Assembly: GCA_041659285.1 (NCBI GenBank)
Contig: JBAZYO010000001.1
Location: forward strand, 310,001-374,000
DNA: 64,000 nucleotides
Source: Vicinamibacterales bacterium
GTDB lineage: Bacteria; Acidobacteriota; Vicinamibacteria; Vicinamibacterales; UBA2999
Direction: 5' to 3'
Made by a program: the position numbers and the translations under genes. This document shows positions 57,776 through 64,000 of the stretch, piece by piece. How positions within the stretch are numbered: the stretch's first letter is position 1; every line of letters starts with the position of its first letter. Under the pieces are notes generated by a model. That model saw nothing but the letters and a program-made list of their open reading frames with translations. It was not told where the DNA came from and did not search any database.

Positions 57776-59791
57776 GTGACGCCTGCTCGCAGAATCGAAA
57801 AGCTCCGCCAGGAGATTCGCAGGCACGAAGAGCTCTACTACATGCATGCGGCGCCGGAGATCTCCGACGCCGAGTTCGACGCCCTGATGAACGAGCTCAA
57901 GGCCCTCGAAGCGGCGCACCCCGACCTGCTCACCCCTGACTCTCCGACGCAGCGCGTCGGCGGACGCCCCTCCGAAGGCTTCACCACGGTCGAGCACCTG
58001 CAGCCCATGCTCAGCCTCGACAACGCCTACAACGAAGAGGACCTGCGCGCCTTCGACGAGCGCGTGCGCAAGGGCCTGGCGATCGAGGCGTCGCCGTCAT
58101 ATGTGGCGGAGCTCAAGATCGACGGCCTCAGCATCGCGCTGACCTACCAGGACGGCCGGCTGGTGCGCGGGGCGACGCGCGGCGACGGCTCGCGCGGCGA
58201 AGAGGTGACCACCAACGTGCGCACCGTGCGCGCGATCCCGCTGTCGCTCAAGCACGGGCCCGGCGGGCTCGTCGAAATTCGCGGCGAGGTCTACCTGCCG
58301 AAGAAGGCCTTCGAGCGGATGAACCAGGAGCAGGAAGCGGCCGGCGAACCGCTCTACGCCAATCCGCGAAACACCGCGGCCGGGGCCATGCGTAACCTGG
58401 ACCCGTCACTGGTGGCGAAGCGCGGCCTCGCGGCGTGGATGTATCAGGTGGTGAATTCAGGCCAGGCCACGGACGCGCCGTTACATGCGGTGGTGCTCCA
58501 GAACCTCAAGGCCTGGGGGCTGCCGGTGGAGCCGCACTGGAAGGAATGCGACGGCATCGAGGCCGTGCTGGCCTTCTGCGAGGAGTGGCGCGAGAAACGC
58601 GCGAACCTGGCCTTTGAAACCGACGGCGTGGTGATCAAGCTGAACGACGGCGGCCTGCGTGAGCGCCTCGGCTCGACGTCGAAGTTCCCGCGCTGGGCCA
58701 CCGCCTTCAAGTTCCCGGCGGAGCGGAAGGTGGCGATGCTGCATGCCATCGAGGTCAACATCGGCCGCACCGGCGCCGCCACGCCGTACGCCGTGCTCGA
58801 ACCGACGGTGGTGGCCGGGTCCACGATTTCCATGGCCACGCTGCACAACCCCGACGACATCATCCGCAAGGACATCCGTCCGGGCGAACCGGTGATCATC
58901 GAGAAGGCGGGCGACGTGATCCCGCGGGTGGTCGGGCCTGCCGACCCCGCCGCGGCCGATCGGCCGGCGCCGTGGGTGATGCCGACCGCGTGCCCGGTGT
59001 GCGGTAGCCCCCTGCACAAGCCGGACGACGAGGCCGTGTGGCGGTGCGAGAACAGCTCCTGCCCGGCGAAGCTCCGGCGCGGCCTCGAGCACTTCGCGTC
59101 GCGCGGCGCCATGAACATCGAAGGCATGGGGGAGTCGCTGATCGCCCAGCTGACGGAATCCGGCCTGGTGAAGAGCATCGCCGACATCTACCTCCTCACC
59201 GCCGAGGCACTCGAAGGTCTCGACCGGATGGGCCAGAAGTCGGCCGCCAATGTGATGCGGGAGATCGAAAAGTCGAAGGGCAACGAGGTGTGGCGGCTGC
59301 TCTACGGGCTGGGCATCCGCCACGTCGGCGAACGCGGCGCGCAAGTGCTGGCCGATCACTTCGGATCGATTGCCGACATCGAGCGCGCCTCGCTGGAGGA
59401 ACTGCAGCAGGTGCGGGAGATTGGCCCGGTGCTGGCCGAGGCGGTGCGGACCTGGTGTGACGAGCCGCGCAACCGCGAGCTGCTCGAGCGCCTGCGCGCC
59501 GCCGGCCTGACGACGACGGGCGAGCGCAGGGTGGCGCCGGCCGGTCCGCAGCCGCTGGCGGGCCGGACGTTTGTGATTACCGGCGAGATTACCGGGATGA
59601 CGCGCGACGAAGCGCAGGCCAAACTCGAGGCGCTCGGGGCCAAGGTCACCGGCTCGGTCAGCAAGAAGACCAGCGGCCTGATTGTCGGAGCCGAACCGGG
59701 TGCGAGCAAGCTCGAGAAGGCGACCAAGCTGGGCATCGTCACGCTGGACGAAGCAGGGTTCCTGGCCCTCCTGGACTCGTCGGCCTCCTGA
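57776..59791 (+). CDS. ligA: NAD-dependent DNA ligase
   Basis: A 671-residue protein, the normal LigA length, from GTG 57776 (an upstream in-frame start at 57749 lies in the inverted repeat). The adenylated lysine is in VAELKIDGLSIAL (near residue 114). A zinc finger (ACPVCGSPL and CENSSCPAKL, about 405-430), helix-hairpin-helix repeats and a C-terminal BRCT domain (FVITGEITGMTRDEAQAKLE near 600) follow. It seals nicks in DNA replication and repair using NAD. Confidence 0.95.
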   Translation: MTPARRIEKLRQEIRRHEELYYMHAAPEISDAEFDALMNELKALEAAHPDLLTPDSPTQRVGGRPSEGFTTVEHLQPMLSLDNAYNEEDLRAFDERVRKGLAIEASPSYVAELKIDGLSIALTYQDGRLVRGATRGDGSRGEEVTTNVRTVRAIPLSLKHGPGGLVEIRGEVYLPKKAFERMNQEQEAAGEPLYANPRNTAAGAMRNLDPSLVAKRGLAAWMYQVVNSGQATDAPLHAVVLQNLKAWGLPVEPHWKECDGIEAVLAFCEEWREKRANLAFETDGVVIKLNDGGLRERLGSTSKFPRWATAFKFPAERKVAMLHAIEVNIGRTGAATPYAVLEPTVVAGSTISMATLHNPDDIIRKDIRPGEPVIIEKAGDVIPRVVGPADPAAADRPAPWVMPTACPVCGSPLHKPDDEAVWRCENSSCPAKLRRGLEHFASRGAMNIEGMGESLIAQLTESGLVKSIADIYLLTAEALEGLDRMGQKSAANVMREIEKSKGNEVWRLLYGLGIRHVGERGAQVLADHFGSIADIERASLEELQQVREIGPVLAEAVRTWCDEPRNRELLERLRAAGLTTTGERRVAPAGPQPLAGRTFVITGEITGMTRDEAQAKLEALGAKVTGSVSKKTSGLIVGAEPGASKLEKATKLGIVTLDEAGFLALLDSSAS

Positions 59792-59801
59792 CCTCCTCCC
59801 T

Positions 59802-59807
59802 TATAAT
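59802..59807 (+). promoter_or_regulatory. TATAAT box before the HtrA gene
   Basis: A perfect TATAAT (in CCTTATAATGAGG) starts 10 bases after the ligA stop and ends 9 bases before ATG 59817. The leader would be only about 3 bases, so the transcript is nearly leaderless. Confidence 0.6.
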
Positions 59808-59816
59808 GAGGCCATC

Positions 59817-61325
59817 ATGACGCGGCATTTTGCGTGGACCACCGCGATCCTCACCGGCATCATCGGCGTGCTGCTTGGCATGGTCGTGACCACGCCGCGC
59901 GGGTCGGTGACGGCCCCCGGCCAGGCCGTTGGCGCGGTCGCGGCGGCGCCGGCGGCGGCCATCACGCCGGCGGCCGAGGCGGCCCCCGTGGCGTCCGCCA
60001 CGTCCATCAACTTCGCCGACATCGCCGCGCGGATTAATCCGGCCGTCGTCAACATCGACGCGACCGCCCGCAGCCGGCGCGCCCGCCGGCTGTTGGAAGC
60101 CGGGGCGCCGCGCAGCGAGGATCCCTTCGACCTGGGCCGGCGCGGCAGCGACGTCCCTCGCCGCGGCACCGGCACCGGGTTCCTGATCGACGCGGCCGGG
60201 CACATCCTCACCAACCATCACGTGATTGAGGGCGCGGAGCGCCTCACCGTGAAGCTGGCCGACGGCCGCAGCCTGCGCGCCGAGGTGGTGGGGTCGGACC
60301 CCGACACCGACATCGCCCTGATCAAGGTGGCGGGGACCACGCCGTTTCCCCACGCCACGCTGGGGGATTCCACCGCGTTGCGGGTCGGCGAGTGGGTGTG
60401 CGCCATCGGCAACCCGCTGGCCTACGAACACACCGTGACCGTGGGCGTGGTCAGCTTCATCGGCCGCAAGCTGTTCGACGCCAGCCTCGACAACTACATC
60501 CAGACCGACGCGGCGATCAGCTTCGGCAACAGCGGCGGGCCGCTGATCAACGCGCGCGGGCAGGTGATTGGGATCAACGCCGCGATCAGCCGGCAGGCCA
60601 GCAACATCGGCTTCGCCGTGCCGAGCAACCAGGCGCGGGACATCCTCCCGCAGTTGAAGGCGCTCGGCCGGGTTGAGCGGGGCTACATCGGCGTTACCCT
60701 GCGCGACGTCGATCCGGACGTGCAGGCGTCACTGAAGCTGTCGCGCGGGGATGGCGCGCTCGTGCAGGACGTCACCGCCGGTTCGCCCGGCGCCCGCGCC
60801 GGCCTGCAGCCGTACGACGTGATCGTGTCGGTGGACGGCGACCCGGTGCGCACCCACGACACGCTGATCCGGGAGATTGCCGCGCGCCTGCCCGGCACCA
60901 GCGCGCGGCTGCAATATGTGCGCGACGGCCGCGCGCGCGACGTCTCGGTCAAGCTGGCCGAGCGTCCGCAGCGGGCGACCGATCGCCCGGTGTCACCGGC
61001 CGAGCGCTCGGTGCAGCGCACCGGGCCGGGCGAGCTGGGGTTGAGCCTGGTCGAGATCGACGACAGCAACGCGCACCGCTTCGACATCCCGTCGGGCATG
61101 ACCGGGCTGCTGGTGCAGCGGGTCGAGCCGCTGTCGGTGGCCTACGATGCCGGCATCACGCGCGGTGCCATCATCCTGGAAGTCAACCGCCAGCCGGTGA
61201 AATCGATCGCCGGCTTCCGCCGCGTGGTCGGCGCGTCGGAGCCCGGCGACGTGCTCGCGGTGTTCCTGTACGACCCCGACGCCGACGCCCGCGCCATCCG
61301 CACCGTTCGCACGGAGCAACGGTGA
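59817..61325 (+). CDS. HtrA/DegP-like periplasmic serine protease
   Basis: A 502-residue protein with an N-terminal membrane anchor or signal (AILTGIIGVLLGMVV). The trypsin-like domain has the catalytic triad in TNHHVIEGAE (His near residue 134), DTDIALIKV (Asp) and FGNSGGPLIN (Ser near 238). Two PDZ domains follow (GYIGVTLRDVDPD near 285 and GELGLSLVEIDDS near 405). It degrades misfolded envelope proteins. Its stop overlaps the following regulator gene as GTGA. Confidence 0.92.
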   Translation: MTRHFAWTTAILTGIIGVLLGMVVTTPRGSVTAPGQAVGAVAAAPAAAITPAAEAAPVASATSINFADIAARINPAVVNIDATARSRRARRLLEAGAPRSEDPFDLGRRGSDVPRRGTGTGFLIDAAGHILTNHHVIEGAERLTVKLADGRSLRAEVVGSDPDTDIALIKVAGTTPFPHATLGDSTALRVGEWVCAIGNPLAYEHTVTVGVVSFIGRKLFDASLDNYIQTDAAISFGNSGGPLINARGQVIGINAAISRQASNIGFAVPSNQARDILPQLKALGRVERGYIGVTLRDVDPDVQASLKLSRGDGALVQDVTAGSPGARAGLQPYDVIVSVDGDPVRTHDTLIREIAARLPGTSARLQYVRDGRARDVSVKLAERPQRATDRPVSPAERSVQRTGPGELGLSLVEIDDSNAHRFDIPSGMTGLLVQRVEPLSVAYDAGITRGAIILEVNRQPVKSIAGFRRVVGASEPGDVLAVFLYDPDADARAIRTVRTEQR

Positions 61326-62731
61326 AGCCACGCATCCTCGTGATTGATGACGAGTCGGCGATTCGCGACTCGCTGAAGATGATCCTCGAGTACGAGGGCT
61401 ATGAGGTGATGCAGGCGGCGACCGGCGAAGAGGGCGTCAAGCTGGTGGAACGCGAGGCGCCGGACCTGGTCTTCCTCGACATCAAGATGCCGGGCATGGA
61501 CGGGCTCGAGGTGCTGCAGAAGCTCGAGCACATGGTCGAGACCACGCCGATCGTCGTGATCTCCGGCCACGGCGACATGGCCACGGCGGTCAAAGCGACC
61601 AAACTCGGCGCGTTCGATTACATCGACAAGCCGCTGGCCCAGGACCGCGTGCTGGTCACGGTGCGCAACGCCGTCGACACCCGGCGCATCAAGACCGAGA
61701 ACAAGAGCTATCGCCGCGACGCCGAGAAGAAGCACCAGATCGTGGGCGACTCGCCGTCGCTGGCGGTGGTGCGCAATGCCATCCAGAAGGCCGCGCCGAC
61801 CAACGCCACGGTGTTGATTTGGGGCGAGAGCGGTGTCGGCAAGGAACTGGTGGCGCGCGCCATCCATCGCGACAGCCTGCGGCGCGACGGCGCGTTCGTG
61901 CAGGTCAACTGCGCCGCCATTCCCGACGAGCTGATCGAGTCGGAGCTGTTCGGGCACGAGAAGGGCTCGTTCACCGGCGCCACCGACCGCCAGATCGGCA
62001 AGTTCGAGCAGGCCGACAAGGGCACCATCTTCCTCGACGAAGTCGGCGACATGAGCCTGAAGACGCAGGCCAAGGTGCTGCGCGTGCTGCAGGAGCAGGA
62101 GCTCGAGCGGCTGGGCAGCAACCGCATCATCAAGGTGGACGTGCGCGTGATTGCCGCCACCAACAAGAACCTCGAGGAAGAGATCGATCGCCACACCTTT
62201 CGCGAGGACCTCTTCTATCGCCTGAACGTGGTGCCGATCCACGTGCCGGCGTTGCGCGACCGGCGCGACGACATCCCGGCGCTGGTGCGCCACTTCGCCG
62301 ACCTGTTCGCGCGCGACAACAACTTCCACCGCAAGACCTTCACCGCCGCCGCCATGGAGCGGTTGAGGCAGCAGCACTGGCGCGGCAACATCCGCGAGCT
62401 GCGCAACTTCGTCGAGCGCCTCGTGATCATGACCAGCGGCGAGGCCATTGACGCCCGCGACATCCCGGAAGGCGGCGCCATTCGCGGCGACGCGCCGATG
62501 CTGGCCGGTGGTGAGGTCGTGGCGGCGCCGGAGGCCCCGGCCTGGATGCAGGCCACCACCCTCCAGGAATTCAAGTCCGGTTCGGAACGTGCGTACCTGG
62601 TGGCCAAGCTGAGAGAGAATGGATGGAACATCTCGAAGACGGCCGAGGTGATCGATACGCCGCGCAGTAATCTGTATAAGAAGTTGGAGCAATACCAGAT
62701 TTCGCAGGAACGGGACGGACAAGGCAGTTAG
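61322..62731 (+). CDS. Sigma-54-dependent response regulator, NtrC family
   Basis: A 469-residue regulator. The receiver domain has the phosphorylated Asp in LVFLDIKMPGMDG (near residue 52). The AAA+ domain has Walker A GESGVGKE (near 169), the sigma-54 contact loop as GSFTGA (near 216, where GAFTGA is usual) and Walker B GTIFLDEVGDM. A Fis-type helix-turn-helix closes it (NGWNISKTAEVIDTPRSNLY). It starts with GTG overlapping the HtrA gene, so it probably takes part in envelope-stress control. No histidine kinase gene is in the window. Confidence 0.92.
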   Translation: MKPRILVIDDESAIRDSLKMILEYEGYEVMQAATGEEGVKLVEREAPDLVFLDIKMPGMDGLEVLQKLEHMVETTPIVVISGHGDMATAVKATKLGAFDYIDKPLAQDRVLVTVRNAVDTRRIKTENKSYRRDAEKKHQIVGDSPSLAVVRNAIQKAAPTNATVLIWGESGVGKELVARAIHRDSLRRDGAFVQVNCAAIPDELIESELFGHEKGSFTGATDRQIGKFEQADKGTIFLDEVGDMSLKTQAKVLRVLQEQELERLGSNRIIKVDVRVIAATNKNLEEEIDRHTFREDLFYRLNVVPIHVPALRDRRDDIPALVRHFADLFARDNNFHRKTFTAAAMERLRQQHWRGNIRELRNFVERLVIMTSGEAIDARDIPEGGAIRGDAPMLAGGEVVAAPEAPAWMQATTLQEFKSGSERAYLVAKLRENGWNISKTAEVIDTPRSNLYKKLEQYQISQERDGQGS

Positions 62732-62743
62732 GCGTTTGCATAC

Positions 62744-63195
62744 GCCGCAGTGAGCCGGGTAATCGCTGCCGCCGGTAACCCCGCCGGAGCTCGCGATCGA
62801 AAGGTCGAGAGCGAAGGCGGGAAGTGCCGGCGGGAGAGGAAAGTCCGAACTCCACAGGGCAGTGCGCCGGGTAATTCCCGGGCGGGGCGACCCGACGGAC
62901 AGTGGCACAGAAAATATACCGCTCCGCCGGAGCCCGAGGCCGCAAGGCCGAGGGCAAAGGCGAGTAAGGGTGAAATGGTGGGGTAAGAGCCCACCGCGCT
63001 CCTGGTAACAGGAGTGGCAGGCCAAACCCCGCACGGAGCAAGACCAAATAGGGAAGCGCTTGATGGCGGCCCGCCTAAAGCTTCCGGGTAGGTTGCTCGA
63101 TCCCGTCAGCAATGCCGGGACTAGAGGAATGATTACCCTCATGGCGCTCGCAAGGGCGTCATGGGACAGAATTCGGCTTACAGGCTCACTGCGGC
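62744..63195 (+). ncRNA. rnpB: RNase P RNA (class A)
   Basis: The 5' end 62744-62756 (GCCGCAGTGAGCC) and 3' end 63183-63195 are perfect 13-base complements forming helix P1. Universally conserved blocks occur in order: GAGGAAAGTCC at 62836-62846, ACAGAAAATATACCGC at 62907-62922, GGGTAAGAGCCCACCGC near 62983-62999, GGAGCAAGACCAAATAGG at 63035-63052, TAGAGGAATGATTACC at 63122-63137 and ACAGAATTCGGCTTA at 63166-63180. The RNA removes 5' leaders from precursor tRNAs with the RnpA protein. The length of about 452 is in the bacterial type A range. Short open frames on both strands here are spurious. Confidence 0.95.
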
Positions 63196-63225
63196 ACTTT
63201 TCAGGGAAGGGAACACCGCGACCGT

Positions 63226-64000
63226 ATGGCCCATTATCTCGTTACGGGTGGAGCAGGCTTCATCGGCTCGCACTTGTCAGCGGCACTGCTCTCATCCGGG
63301 CACCGGGTTCGGGTCGTCGACAACCTGGTCACCGGCTACCGCCACAATCTGCAGGAGGGCGTCGAGTTCACCAACGCCGATCTCGCCGATCCGGCGGCGG
63401 CCGCCGCGGCGGTCGCGGGCGTTGACTTCGTGCTCCATCAGGCCGCCATTCCCTCGGTGCCGCGATCGGTGAAGAACCCGGCCGAATCGCATCGGGCGAA
63501 CGTGGATGGCATGCTCAATGTCCTGATCGCCGCGCGGGATGCCGGCGTCAAGCGGGTGGTCTTCGCCGGGTCGTCCTCCGTCTACGGCGATCAAGCCGTC
63601 CTGCCGAAGCGCGAGGACATGCCCACCAAACCCATGACCCCCTACGCGCTGCAAAAGCTGGTCAGCGAGCAGTACGGGCAGATGTTCACGCGGCTCTACG
63701 GCCTCGAGGTGGTCACCACGCGCTACTTCAACGTGTTCGGGCCGCGGCAGGACCCGGGTTCGCCGTACTCCGGCGTGATCTCGCTGTTCATCAAGGCGCT
63801 GCTCGAAGGCACGCGGCCGGTGATCTACGGGGACGGCGGCCAGACGCGCGACTTCACGTTCGTGACCAACGTCGTTGATGGCGTGTTGCGCGCCGCCGCG
63901 ACGCCTGGCGTCGGCGGGGAAGTGTTCAACGTCGCGACCGGGGGCCGGGTGTCGTTGAACGAGCTGCTCGCGACCTTGAAGAAAATCCTGGGGTCGAACG
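63226..64000 (+). CDS. NAD-dependent epimerase/dehydratase, partial at right edge
   Basis: The frame opens at ATG 63226 and runs off the window without a stop, giving 258 residues. The NAD site is LVTGGAGFIGSHLSAALLS at the N-terminus, SSVYGDQAVLP carries the catalytic Ser region, and YALQKLVSEQY is the Tyr-x-x-x-Lys motif. RYFNVFGPRQDP and YGDGGQTRDFTFV are classic for UDP-glucose or UDP-GlcNAc 4-epimerases and related enzymes. It begins 30 bases after rnpB. It probably opens another surface-polysaccharide cluster. Confidence 0.9.
   Translation, partial: MAHYLVTGGAGFIGSHLSAALLSSGHRVRVVDNLVTGYRHNLQEGVEFTNADLADPAAAAAAVAGVDFVLHQAAIPSVPRSVKNPAESHRANVDGMLNVLIAARDAGVKRVVFAGSSSVYGDQAVLPKREDMPTKPMTPYALQKLVSEQYGQMFTRLYGLEVVTTRYFNVFGPRQDPGSPYSGVISLFIKALLEGTRPVIYGDGGQTRDFTFVTNVVDGVLRAAATPGVGGEVFNVATGGRVSLNELLATLKKILGSN

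Noticed and set aside
62750..63142. Short open frames on both strands in 62750-63140
   Set aside because: They lie inside the RNase P RNA gene, whose conserved blocks explain the sequence.
1..64000. tRNA genes, insertion sequences, prophage or integrase genes
   Set aside because: No cloverleaf-like sequence with a T-loop motif and no transposase or integrase motif was noticed; a covariance-model search would be needed to exclude a tRNA fully.

Overview
The window is a GC-rich, densely packed bacterial chromosome segment. Genes often overlap by 4 bases (ATGA, GTGA, TTGA), many start with GTG or TTG, and no transposase, phage gene, CRISPR array, tRNA or rRNA was seen. The gene set (System I cytochrome c maturation, outer-membrane barrels, lipoproteins, MBOAT and SGNH surface enzymes, SWIB protein, many GT-C and GT4 glycosyltransferases, abundant small palindromic repeats) suggests a Gram-negative, probably an Acidobacteriota member of the Vicinamibacteria type. 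That placement is an inference from gene style and was not tested against a database.

Layout. 1-627: start of a thiolase and a DUF721 gene on the minus strand, separated by a large inverted repeat. 654-9791: one long plus-strand unit (FG-GAP protein, Maf, CcmE, a CcmF-CcmH fusion, two uncharacterised membrane proteins, CcmA, CcmB, CcmC, a CcmD-like protein, a 55-residue membrane peptide). 9843-12420: minus-strand aroA-aroK and a metallophosphoesterase. 12525-19074: RsbW-like kinase, inositol-phosphatase-like enzyme, GT-C membrane protein, then GT2, hexapeptide acyltransferase and asparagine synthase. 19145-21289: SWIB protein and GlpD. 21433-27813: methyltransferase, two SGNH proteins, an MBOAT acyltransferase and a large membrane protein. 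27791-33948: a minus-strand glycoconjugate cluster (epimerase, nucleotidyltransferase, GT2, putative DNA-binding protein, radical SAM protein, flippase-like protein, methyltransferase). 34039-39802: two lipoproteins sharing an unrecognised C-terminal domain, an outer-membrane barrel, an ArnT-like GT and another flippase-like protein. 39849-46338: GT4, epimerase, GT4, GT-C-like protein, GT4. 46381-57659: ttcA, dtd, an outer-membrane protein, dapF, an SLC13 transporter, a lipoprotein, radC, larC, metG, tatD and a polyprenyl synthetase. 57776-64000: ligA, an HtrA protease, an NtrC-type regulator, the RNase P RNA gene rnpB, and the start of another epimerase.

The most unusual biology is the cytochrome c maturation unit. 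CcmE has Cys in a CxxxY motif in place of the canonical heme-binding His, as in the variant System I described for archaea and some bacteria. That variant is reported to lack CcmH, yet here a cysteine-rich CcmH-like domain is fused to the end of CcmF, and extra membrane proteins sit between the ccm genes. A second theme is the invasion of genes by short palindromic repeats, which form the N-terminus of two proteins, the tail of another and a loop in LarC. A third is a pair of lipoproteins with a shared HYGH / SNWCVKDAGGGRP domain. No gap between genes exceeds 300 bases; the longest (34912-35145) is a divergent promoter region.
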